NCBI GenBank assembly: GCA_944548615.1
Contig: OX155957.1
Coordinates: 24,707,031 to 24,771,030 of the forward strand
Length of the DNA stretch: 64,000 nt
From: Micropterix aruncella
Taxonomy: Eukaryota > Arthropoda > Insecta > Lepidoptera > Micropterigidae
Reading direction: 5' to 3'
A program made the translations under genes and the position numbers. The notes under the pieces are model-generated. The model did not search any database. It saw nothing but the letters and a program-made list of their open reading frames with translations, and was not told the origin of the DNA. Shown piece by piece: positions 36,621 through 46,734 of this stretch (positions are counted from its first letter, which is position 1; each line of letters begins with the position of its first letter).

Positions 36621-37205
36621 AGCGACATGATACCTGGGTACGACCATATCCGAGGAATTTTAGTTTTATGAGTTTTATGAAAAAATTAAGCATTAATTTT
36701 TAAAAGTTTCTAAGTGAATGCCTCGATAAGGAACCAATTTAAAATTTGGACTCAAAAAAGTTGCTCATTGCCTTGGACAAAGGCTTTAAACTGACTTCGA
36801 AAACTTTCAAGCGCGTTTACTCCTACAATGTAAGCGTGAGTTTGTTTTATTATAATTTCATTATATTGACTGGTTAATTCTCTGGGGCAGCACTTAGCCA
36901 CATTTTTAATTTACCCCCTAAATAAATTACAATTAATTAAAACATGAGAGCGCTCTAAGAGTTACGCTAAAAATGCTTTGCCCTTAACACCCTTATACCA
37001 CAACTGCGTAAAGATAGTTATTCTGTGCTAGCGCTGTGATTGACCGTTTAGTATGCGTCTGGTTCACGGCGCTAGCATGCGTGGAATCTGCGCTTGACGC
37101 TTCGTCAACGCTGGAGTTTTATTGGTCAAACGCTACAAAATTGACTCCGCCTATTTTTTCGCGTGTCCGCCCATTTCGGATATTTTTCTGAGGTCTCATG
37201 TCACC
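36621..37205. mobile_element. TTAA MITE, copy 3 (585 bp)
   Basis: TTAA at 36617-36620 and 37206-37209; ends AGCGACATGATACC and TCTCATGTCACC. Same orientation as copy 1. Confidence 0.8.
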
Positions 37206-37209
37206 TTAA

Positions 37210-37289
37210 GGCGTTCTTTAGTATTCGGCGTAATATTAGGAGTCCCACAAGGTGTCAACTTAGCACCCCTCTTATTTTTACTTTCCTAG
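37210..37289 (+). pseudogene. Reverse-transcriptase motif remnant
   Basis: GVPQGVNLAPLLFLL at 37239-37286, ending in a stop, is the conserved LINE RT block before the catalytic motif. The TTAA MITE inserted just upstream of it. Confidence 0.6.
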
Positions 37290-37381
37290 CCAACCAACGG
37301 TAGGGAGAGTGTTGTAAAAGCGCAAAAAAAATGAGATGAAGACGGATATTGTATTGTATTGTATTGATACATCAATTTTTA

Positions 37382-37436
37382 CCCCCCCCCCCCTCTCCAC
37401 CTTCCTCCCTTGGGGGGGGGGGGGGGTTGAGCGTAG
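37382..37436. repeat. C12 and G15 runs, 28 bp apart
   Basis: C12 (37382-37393) and G15 (37422-37436) can pair as a hairpin, or the G run could form a quadruplex. An ATTGT pentanucleotide repeat precedes it (37347-37368). Confidence 0.9.
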
Positions 37437-38062
37437 TCAAAGATTTTTTTTAATATGTTTTTTACATAAATCACAATATTTATTTTTATTTATTTTCCTA
37501 CAATTTTGTTCAAGGAATTGTAGGATTACAAGGCGTCGATCGCCTCGAATCCCGTCGATATATTTGCCTAATGTATTGCATATAAATGAATTCAAGGAAC
37601 TATTTATTTAACAGAGATGCTATGTAAGTTTGCATTGTGCCTACTGGTAAATTATATGGCGAAGAAATCGCATCTAATGTTTATTGCACCGTACCATAGT
37701 ACAAATATTATGGTAAGTAGGCAAGTGGGGAAGGTTATGCCCTTCTTAACTCCTTACCCACTGTGATAGAATTAGTTTGTATATCCCTTTGGCAGTTAAA
37801 AGGGCAACTCTCAGACCTCTCATTGTTATCATTAATAGGTACTTTATTTTACTAAGTTTTTATTTTCACCTAATTAGTTTAATTACTTATGCCAGTTATT
37901 ATGGAATTGTATACGTATATTCGATTTAATATTCAAGAGCGAGTTGGATGTGTCTGGAAAGCTCCTGAATAATATTTTAAATAATAAATGAACAGCCAAA
38001 GTTGGCAAATAAGATAAATAGCCGTTGGGACTGATAAGATCTATACTGATAGGAATTATCCG
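37437..38062. other. Noncoding stretch
   Basis: Nothing recognisable. Confidence 0.4.
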
Positions 38063-38930
38063 ATGCGGGTTTTTACCTTTCAAGTGCTCGTGCAGATATG
38101 TTGGTGCATGAATCAGCCAGTGTTTGCATGCTTCATTGACTACAAAATAGCCTTCGACGGAGTGAAAGATAGCAAAACAATCATGATTTTAACATGTATA
38201 GGCTTAGACTCGATAGATATCAAATGTGATTGCATGTGGACTCACTATTAAAATACCAAGAGAATATAAAGAAAAAGTTCCAACCGTGTCTCGCTAGTTT
38301 AAAAACACTACAAATTCTGGTAATTTCTCTCTATTAATGTCCGTAAACCAGTTACGAATGGCACATCTTACCGATTTAAGATTAAGGAGATGCAATCTGG
38401 CCCAATGGGCCCGATTGCGTTTCTTTGTGAAGAAAAACTAAAATTAGTCCAAGCGAACGAGACAGAGCAATATGTTAGAGCGGAATATGAAACGAACGAT
38501 CGTCGATAAATACTACCTGTTGAACTTATACTCGTCCGAATAAATTCGAGCATATTTCGTGCGGTGTATATATTTGACTTTGGCGCGCAGTTTTAACGCG
38601 AAAAAGTGACAACCGGTCATCTCATACTCCGCTCTAGCGTATTGCCCTGTCTCGTTCACACGGACAAATTTCCAATTTTAGTTCACGAAGAAACGCAATC
38701 GAGCCCAATCTCTACTTAAATAAAATAGCTAAAGATTTAGTCGAAAGAGAAACAACGGAGTTAATGGAAATTTCGAGAGACATATGTCAAGGCTGCATTC
38801 TATCGCCCTTCTATTTACCATCTATTCTGAGACCGTTTTTAAAGAGGCGTTTAAAAGTCGGAATGATGGTAACAAAATAAATGAAGTTCACGTCAACAAA
38901 TTTCGTTACGCCGATGACACAATATTGAAA
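38063..38930 (+). pseudogene. RTE-like LINE RT fragment, interrupted
   Basis: QVLVQICWCMNQPVFACFIDY..AFDGVKDSK..GLDSIDI (38085-38225) resumes at 38716 (NLYLNKIAKDLVERETTE), then QGCILSP, IYSETVFKEAFK and the intact catalytic FRYADDTIL near 38900-38927. About 480 bp between them is inserted and includes a MITE. The relic ends where PLE-derived repeats begin. Confidence 0.7.
38408..38705. mobile_element. 298-bp MITE, family D, copy 1
   Basis: TIRs GGCCCGATTGCGTTTCTT and its inverse (AAGAAACGCAATCGAGCC), with flanks CAATG / CAATC. The arms fold back over ~100 bp (GTCCAAGCGAACGAGACAG pairs with CTGTCTCGTTCACACGGAC). It is the same length as the copy at 61.2 kb. Confidence 0.8.
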
Positions 38931-39640
38931 ATTTACCCCGTGAATTTTGTAGAATTCGACGTTGCAGTCGCCGTTGTATGGGGTAGACTGAAAGAGCTGT
39001 CAATCCGTTGTTCCGCGGGTAGGCCGCATACCGCTGCCGCCACTGCCTAAATTTTAACGATGGTGGGGGGGCGGGCTTGGCGCGTGTGAATTTCAAAAAT
39101 CCGTCGTGCATACAACACTCACTGTATCCTGTCTTACGTCCTTGCGTTCGCCTTTCGGCGGTAGGAACATTTTAAGAAGAGGGTTCCACGTAGAAGAGAG
39201 TTTGTAACCGCTGCAGTTTCTTTCATAGTAAGTAACAACAATGTATTTATTTATTTATTTATTTATAGTAAATATAAATAGTAATTATACATAGTAATTA
39301 TAAATAGTAATTATAAATGGTATATAAACGAATTTACCGCGTGAAATTTGAAGCACCCGACGTTTCGGTGACGTTGCAGCCGCAGTTGTCCAGGGTAGAC
39401 TAAAAGAGCTGTCAATCCGTTGTTTTGCGGGTAAGCCACATACCGCTGCCGCCACTGCGTAGGTTATAACGGTGGTGGGGGCCGGGCTCGGAGCGCGCGA
39501 ATTTCGAAAATCCGTCTTGCACACAACACTCACTGTATCCTGTCTTATGTCCTTGCGTTCAGCGTCCGGCGGTGGGAACATTTTCAGAAGAGGATTCCAC
39601 GTTTATACGAGAGTTTGTAGCCGTCGTTTCTATTGAAGTC
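38930..39640 (-). repeat. Tandem terminal repeats of PLE 3
   Basis: Two ~300-bp direct copies (38930-39215 and 39329-39640) share the GAGCTGTCAATCCGTTGTT and CACTCACTGTATCCTGTCTTA blocks, separated by a TTTA-rich spacer. The minus-strand order is endonuclease, repeat, repeat, as expected for tandem PLE terminal repeats. Confidence 0.65.
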
Positions 39641-39891
39641 CGGGGTTCTCTTATTTCAATGGCTTCCCAGATCATGCGAGGAAAGTAGAATTGTTCCTTG
39701 GATAGCACAATGGGATTTTGAAACTGCATCCAGTGGTTACTTCCGCTATCCAATATATGTTCGCAGATCGCTGATTTTTTTCGCTGAACGTTTTTAACAG
39801 CTTTGATGTGTTCTATCAGTCGCGTGGCTATGGGCCGTTTCGTTTCTCCAACGTAGACTAAACCGCAACTGCATTCGACTTTATACACACC
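39559..39891 (-). pseudogene. PLE 3 GIY-YIG endonuclease fragment
   Basis: GVYKVECSCGLVYVGETKRPIATRLIEH shows the GVY..YVG motif with the following Arg and His, then KSAICEHILDSG and EAIEIR, the conserved end of the GIY-YIG domain. It is a different lineage from PLE 1 and PLE 2 (CSC..YVGET instead of CRTC..YIGET). The RT is missing and the frame breaks upstream of 39891. Confidence 0.75.
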
Positions 39892-40389
39892 CGGGGTTTG
39901 CAGTGGTTACATGTGTATTACATCCTTTACAGGCCTCAAAAATCGAGCTATTTTGAGGCTATTTCTTAGGTGTTGATTTAGCAAACCAAAATCAAACCCA
40001 ACTCCTGTAGATAATTGCATAATGCATATGAAACGTTCATTTTATACATTAGTATTAGATTTATGTTATAACCACGGTTAAAACCACCTAATCCGCTTTT
40101 AAAACTATTCAAACTGCAGTCGTCGACTGTGTGATTGTCTGATTATTGCAAAATTCATATCTACTAACGTTCTGCTTTGCAACATTCAATTCGTTCGTTC
40201 TATTCGGTTTGAGCTTTTCTAATAGATGGCGGTAAATTAATTTGTGGCTTAATTAAATGAGTTCTGCTCTTAGTAAAGTTAATTTCTGGAATCGTCTGCA
40301 AGCACGCACCTAACTCAATGTTTGTCCATTTTGAGCAGGCCAAATGAAAGGTTTCGCCGATTACGCATATCAAGGGCATATTTTCATTA
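39892..40389. other. Noncoding stretch
   Basis: No gene is recognised. Confidence 0.4.
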
Positions 40390-41222
40390 TGGTGTTCCTA
40401 AACGGGTCACATTTTTGCTGCAATATGTGGCTGCAATACAGTTTCCGGCAACATTGCTAGCAATACCAGCCATACTATATGCAATATTTTTAGTATATCC
40501 CGGCCAGATAGCCACATACTTTTTAATGGCCGAAGCATTCTTATGTGTGGCCGGCGTGTTGCTGGACGATCGCTTCGCAATCGAAAATACTGCAATATTG
40601 TTTGGCCAGCTTTATTGCTGTTTCGTTTTGCGCCATAAGTGCGTTCCTTTCTGATGCGAGCCCCGACGCTCGCATCAGGAAGATATTTTTTTAGATCTAT
40701 AAAATATTATTATCTATTCTGATATGTTATGTCCATATGTCCATGTTATGCCGCCACGCGTGAAATAAGTTATATTATATATTAGTGTATTTAATTGTTT
40801 ATATATGTACATCATTTATAGATAACTGTATTGTGAATTTATTATTAATAGTGAATTCATATGGAGAAGATCTTTTAATTGGTATTCAAATCATCATAAA
40901 ACCAGGCTTAGCTATCTAAAGTATCGATTATTGAAGTCAGGTCAAATCCACATTCTCGCCATTTTTGTCGTTTTAAATTTTCATTTAAAACAATATTTGC
41001 CGCTGCGACACGTATGATTTCATCGGCCATTGTTGCCCGATTGTGTAGTCCGTTTACGAGTCAAAATTATGGGACATACTTTTGCAGAAATATGCCGAGA
41101 TGGCTGAGATTTATATTTTCCAGCCGTTTGCTGCAATAAAATGTCGCAATGATGGCCGGGCTATATTTGACAATATTGCAGCCACGTATTGCCGCAAAAG
41201 TATAGCCCGTTTAGGAGCACCA
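40390..41222. mobile_element. 833-bp TIR element with TTA duplication
   Basis: About 50 bp at each end are inverted (TGGTGTTCCTAAACGGG at the left, CCCGTTTAGGAGCACCA at the right), mostly differing by transitions. TTA flanks both sides (40387-40389, 41223-41225). It contains an 11-bp perfect hairpin at 40651-40678. No transposase is seen; a frame at 40322-40654 crosses the left end and is not a gene. PIF/Harbinger-like is possible from the TSD. Confidence 0.75.
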
Positions 41223-41439
41223 TTAAGAAATGGATTAACTTGAAGTCATCTAGGAATAATATATATAAATCAGGCGCAAGCAATCTTCTTCTTATAATTA
41301 TTTGTGGCTATTCCACGCAGCTTGGTTGCTGGCGATTGTGCCAATATGGCGAATTCTTCTTCGTTTCCTGTGTTGTCTTGACAACAGGGTGAGAACTATG
41401 GTTAGTAGCCAACTTATGGACAAAGACAAAGGACAACAC

Positions 41440-41505
41440 TGTTTTAAGTACTTCTGCGCAAGCATTCTGTACTCGTTGAATTTTCTTATGCCGTTGAATA
41501 ACTGA
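41440..41505 (-). pseudogene. LINE C-terminal scrap
   Basis: IQRHKKIQRVQNACAEV resembles the conserved region after the RT in jockey-like LINEs (KIQRVQNAC). It is very short. Confidence 0.35.
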
Positions 41506-41525
41506 GACCAGGGCTATAGACAATG

Positions 41526-41645
41526 GGCGTGATTGTTTTTCTTCGTGAACTAAAATCGGCTATTAGTCCGTGTGAACGACACAGGGCAATACGCTAGAGC
41601 GAAATGTGAAATGAACGGTTGTCACTTTTTCGCATTAAAACTACC
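41526..41645. mobile_element. MITE family D, partial copy
   Basis: GGCGTGATTG preceded by CAATG, then the shared arm (CCGTGTGAACGACACAGGGC..CGCTAGAGCG). The other half is lost; an A-rich run follows at 41671-41703. Confidence 0.65.
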
Positions 41646-41761
41646 CACAAAAGATAAAGCATTGTAAGGAAAAAAAATAAAAAAAAAAAAAAAAAAAAAA
41701 AAACTTAACTTCTTCTTCTTCTACTAAGTGAGTGATTCTTAAGTAAATTGAAATTTCTATG

Positions 41762-42305
41762 AGATGATTTAATTTAATTTTAGATAATTTAATTTTAGAT
41801 AATTTAATTTTAGATAATTTAATTTTATATTAGCTAAACCGCTGTGTTACGTGACGCAAATCTTCTACTGATTGATGTAAATTATTTTGATGCTCAAGGT
41901 GATTAAGGTATGAGATGAAATTCAAATAAAAGAAAAATAAAAAAATCTAAAGTATGAAATATTTTTTTCAACTTCTTCTATGTTGTTGAATATCTATAAT
42001 ACTGAATATTTTCCAAGACTATGTGATTTTAAATGATTTTCAAAATATTTTATTTTTCTATAGTTTCAAAATATTACTAAGTATTCTATAGTTTTGAATA
42101 TTTTCAAAGACTATTTGATTTTAAAATGATTCTCAAATATTTTTATTTTTCTATGTTTTCAAAATATTTCTAAGTATTCTATAGTTTTGAATATTTTCAA
42201 AGACTATTTGATTTTAAAATGATTTTTAAATAATTTTATTTTTCTACAGTTTCAAAACATTTCTAAGTATTCTATAGTTTTGAATATTTCAAAAACTATT
42301 AGATT
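41762..42305. repeat. Two AT-rich tandem arrays
   Basis: A 15-bp unit (AGATAATTTAATTTT) is repeated about three to four times at 41765-41830. A 92-93 bp unit beginning GAATATTTTC starts at 42004, 42096, 42189 and 42282 and gives about 3.3 copies. Confidence 0.85.
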
Positions 42306-42913
42306 TTTCAGATTCCCGTGCCTTTTCTGGTTTAAATGACGTGTCGCAACCTTAAATCAGTGCATATCCTAAATGCTCTTTGTAAGCTAAATATCTTACA
42401 GCCAACCACTTATTTTTTTACTTACGAAAATCTTACATCTGCATGCCGAAATCTCCTTCGTTGCTCACTTTGATGGCGAAACTGCTTTTCAAAATCAATA
42501 TTCTTCTACCTGTACATGTTTTATGCGTCTTTCAGTATTTTTTTTAATTGAATTTCAGGTTTTACACGCAAATTAACTAAACTATTCGAGCTTACAAGTT
42601 TCGAGTAGTGGTCCCTTCAGAAAATATCTTTTTATTGTTTAACGCTTATGGAGTCGATCTATATTTTATTTAATGAGCGCCGATCGAATCTTGGCGTTTA
42701 AAACTATCTCATTTTCTTATTTCTTGGCCTGAAAACATCATCACTTTCTTATGTCTTTAAACTTAAATTTCACGCTGATTCTATTGCGTTTCTCAAATTT
42801 TACAAATTTCTACTAATTTAAAAGTTATAATCAAAAATTGGCTAACTGAAAATTACAGACTCTTTTATTAAAAATTTGCCCTTATTTATATTATTCTCAG
42901 GGCGTGAATTACG
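42306..42913. other. AT-rich noncoding stretch
   Basis: Nothing recognisable. Confidence 0.4.
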
Positions 42914-42915
42914 TA

Positions 42916-45900
42916 CCGTGAAACATTCCAACTTTGCCCGCTATTTTTGAAAAACATAAATTTTTGAAAGAATTTTCTATGGGCGCGTAGGTATAATTTT
43001 TATCTGCTGCAACTCTAAGACCATGTGCATGCATTTGTTTAGCAAAATTATTATAAATTAAGATTTTATCCTATAATTGATGGATTTTTGTTGGCGGGCA
43101 AAATTATCTGGACTTTTAGCCAACATTGCCCATGTCGAGTTTTGACGCAAATATAGCCTTTATTATGAAGATAACAAGTACCAGTACAAGGATGTGGGTA
43201 ATGATGGCGTTTATTTTCGAAATCTAATCAATAACATTCAAAATTCAGCGCTGGAATGAGTTGGCAATGTTACCCTTATATTTTTTCTCTTTTCCATACA
43301 AGCCGCATGTAGCAATTTAAAAATGCCAGGGTTGTCACATTTGAGTAAAATCATAAAATTAATCGGTCTTCACATTTTTAGCAAGTTCTGTATGCGTCGG
43401 TATAGAAAATGGAAATATAAAATAAAACATGTTGTTTAGAATTAAATGTTTAATTTCACACAAAAAATAACAATTAGTGTCTTTTGGCAAAATCTTTAAA
43501 CTATCCTTCGGAGTAGACAGTCTTAATTATAAAATATGCTTTTATATAAAAAGGAATTTCCCACTTTACTACATACAACAAAGGTCAACACTTTATTGCA
43601 CGTTGAATTTACAGAAATTGACATTAAAGATTATTTGACCACGTCGAGTTACCTTTGCCTCCGGTAACACTGAAATTACATCTGGTAAGTGCTGGATTGT
43701 GCAAATGTCATCAACTGTTGGGTAAGTAAAAGTGGTTCCATTTTCACATCTGGATTGTTTTACTTTTCGTACAAATTTAACTGTAGGTTTTGTGTCATTG
43801 ATTGATAGTACTTTACCCACAAAATGTTTTAAACTCTTTTTTGTAGCAAACCGTACTATAATCCAGTCATCTACTTTGATTTTGCCGCGGTTTTCAGTAA
43901 AATATTCAATGTCATATAGTCCAAATGGGATATCTGCCAAGAATTCTTTTTCTTCTTCTTCTACTTCATGTAAGCATTCAGCTACCTATATACTTTCCAT
44001 AATCTGAATTATCTGAGTCAGCTGTGAATAATGCAATATCCGCAGAACTCGAGCTGGACGTACCACTCGTATAAGATCGTTTCTTCCTTTTTTTACTGAA
44101 GTATGCCCTCGGGCCGATTTTGTTCTTTTTAAATCATTTCCAACTTTATCTCTTCTATTAATTTTCTTCCCTTTTCGAAAAGGCTGTGATGTGGATGCTA
44201 TAGCATACTCCTCCTTTACCTTTTTTAAAACTTTATTTTCCTTTCCTTTCCATTCTGGCAAATTACTATTATGTATAGTGGCGAACGGCATCTTTTCGAT
44301 CGTATTAGAAATTTCATTCAAGAAACGAACATCTGTCGTTTGAGTTCCTGCTTTAATAATCACATTGGAGAGTAGGTATATTTATTTTGGAAGGACCATT
44401 CTTAACGGATGTTTGATTATGAAAAGCATGTGCAGACGTCGATGATGTTGGAGCATTATGCACTAATTGGCCCAAATAGGTGTTAATTATATTGATACAC
44501 TTTTTGCTAAGACTCGGAGTAGAATTAGTCAAATACTCTGAAGTATTATTGATAGTCTCTTCCAAATAGCAGTCTTGATCCTGAGTTTCTTCAAAGTAAC
44601 AGTCTTGATCCTCTTTTATATCATTATTTGAAATCATATCAGTTTTACAAAAAAGGCCAGTTCGTTCATCTAAAAATAGAGCTTTTTTATAATTTCTTTG
44701 CACTTTTGCCACTCCAGAATTCTTATTCTTTGAGCTATTTTTCATTGCTTTTTTTTTCGTGTTGCACTCAAGTGCATCTTTGCATGAATTAATATTGAAA
44801 TCAGAAACTGTCACTGATTTCCCGGGCTCGCAATTAACTTTTTTATTTCTTTTAACTTGCATCGGCTTTGGAGCTATAATTTCCTTTAGATAATCCATCA
44901 GTGCTCGATCAATTCCATACGATAATATTTCTTCTTGCATTTCTGGGATCTTTTTCAATACTTCTTGTGGATTCAGCGGAAATACTCCTGAAGCTCTAAA
45001 ACCACTTTTAATGTTCTTTGCCTCCTTTAACCGAATTGCTTCCATTAATTCGCTGAGCAATTTTGGAAAATGCTTTTTGTTTAGGGCAGTTTGGTTTGGG
45101 TTTCTGAGTTTGTACTGGTACAAAATTTTACGCCATGATTTTTTCAAAGGTGCGAAAAATGCAACGTCGAGAGGCTGGGTGAGATGTGTAGATCTCGGAG
45201 GGATGAAAACAAAGTTTATATTGTTTTGCTCGCATAACTCTACTACTTTGACGCTCAAATGACTAGACAAGTTATCACAAAGGACAACTTTAGTCCCTGC
45301 TAACTTTTGTGCCCAAGGAAGAATGATCTTTTCGAAATAATCCTCGAACATAGCGCTGTCGAACCACCCTGACTTAGTGCAGTTGTACCTGGTTTCTGGT
45401 GGTCCTCCAGTAATCCATTCGGAGTACAAGTTTGTAGCTTTGTAGACAACATATAAAGGCAAACACTGACCACTCGCAGTTGCTGTGAACATAAGAGATA
45501 TGTTTCCTTTGGTAGAATTGGCTACTCTTTCTGGATACTTTACGCCTCTTCGGAAAATGGCCTTGGAAGAACCTGGATCGTCCGAAAGGTTTGTCTCGTC
45601 AAGGTTTACTATATTTTCTGCTGATATGTCTTTCAATATTGTGCTTAAATTGTTAAAATAGTTAGCTATTTCTTGTGGTCCTTTTTCAGCTCTCGCCTTT
45701 GAAATATTTTGAGTAGTTCTTAGAGTCAATTCATCAGCATTCCTAGCTAAAAATCCCTGGACCCACGCATCACCAGGAATTCCATTTTTGAATTTATGAT
45801 GTCGTGAATTCTTCTTTAAATATCCATGAACTAATAGCTTCAGATCCAGTTTAGTAAGAGGGCAGCCAAATTCGTTAGAAGCTTGTAAGACCCTCACAAT

Positions 45901-46732
45901 TTTTAACTCTTCTACGTCTGTCAAAACGGTAGGATGCCCAACGGACTTTGTGATTTTTGTTTATTTTATTTACAATAGTGCGTCTTGGGATACCTGTTTG
46001 TCGCTCAGCATCTCTTGAAGATATTTGGCCTGATTTAACCGCTTCGCAAGCAAATTTCATAATTTCATCGGAGTAATTTTTATACTTTCGAGACCCCAGT
46101 TTATGTCTTGGTTTTCTATTTCTGATTCTTGATTTAGGCTTGTTGTTCTAAAAAAATATAAAAATGGTTATAAAAATAATGTTCTTAAAAAAATTGGTTT
46201 TATAACAAATATAAATATAATTCGTTTAAAATATATGCTCCATCTAAGTCACGATCGTCAAAAAAATAATTTTATAATATGTAAATGTGTCAACCCTACG
46301 TCTTTTTTGATGGCGGGCAATGTTGGCATTCAAAGGTCTGAACATTATTAGACAACTTTGCCCATCATCATAACTAATTTATTATAAAACTTTCGGAGTT
46401 GAAACTATCATTGAAATGTTCTACAATTAGTTGTTTCAAACATACAATAAAATAAACTAACCTGTGTATTCGCCATGACGTCCAATTCACTTTTATCTTG
46501 ATGTAAAAATTTGCCCGCTAAAACACGTACTGTATTCGGCAAGTGTTAACAAGTTACTGAGTGAAGCTAACAACAAACGCGACATTTATTGATGCTACAT
46601 ATATAACCTATTTTCCACCAAAGTCATCAATGTTGCCATAATACAAGAATATTTTTCTACATTTACGGATTTGCTTGTAAATTGCTGTTCGGGCAAAATT
46701 ACCCTTGTTGGCAAAGTTGGCATATTCCACGG
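42916..46732 (-). mobile_element. Full-length pogo-type DNA transposon (3817 bp)
   Basis: TIRs CCGTGAAACATTCCAACTTTGCC (42916) and, inverted, CCGTGGAATATGCCAACTTTGCC (ending 46732) match at 20 of 23 positions and are flanked by TA on both sides. Subterminal GGCGGGCAA / TTGGCAATGTTGCCC-like motifs recur near both ends (43095, 43125, 46315), as expected for transposase binding sites. It encodes the transposase on the minus strand. Confidence 0.85.
43593..46476 (-). pseudogene. pogo/Tigger-type DDD transposase with C-terminal module, frameshifted
   Basis: The inferred gene has a 5-codon first exon (ATG 46476-46474, CAG then GT donor at 46461), an intron to 46148 and an acceptor AG before AACAACAAG. 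Exon 2 has a psq-type helix-turn-helix (FACEAVKSGQISSRDAERQ, TGIPRRTIVNKI). It then shifts frame once near 45940 into a 523-residue frame ending at 44353. That frame has the catalytic Asp in LDETN (109), LCDN (217) and QPLDVAF (253): DD35D, complete. Further single-base shifts near 44355, 44060 and 43960 lead into an acidic linker and a 115-residue C-terminal module (DDWIIVRF..HFVGKVLSI..RRGQIIFNV). Either it is recently dead, or some shifts are assembly errors. Confidence 0.8.
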
Positions 46733-46734
46733 TA

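Noticed and set aside
40651..40690. Hairpin followed by T-run as a bacterial-type terminator
   Set aside because: Eukaryotic context inside a DNA transposon; chance resemblance.
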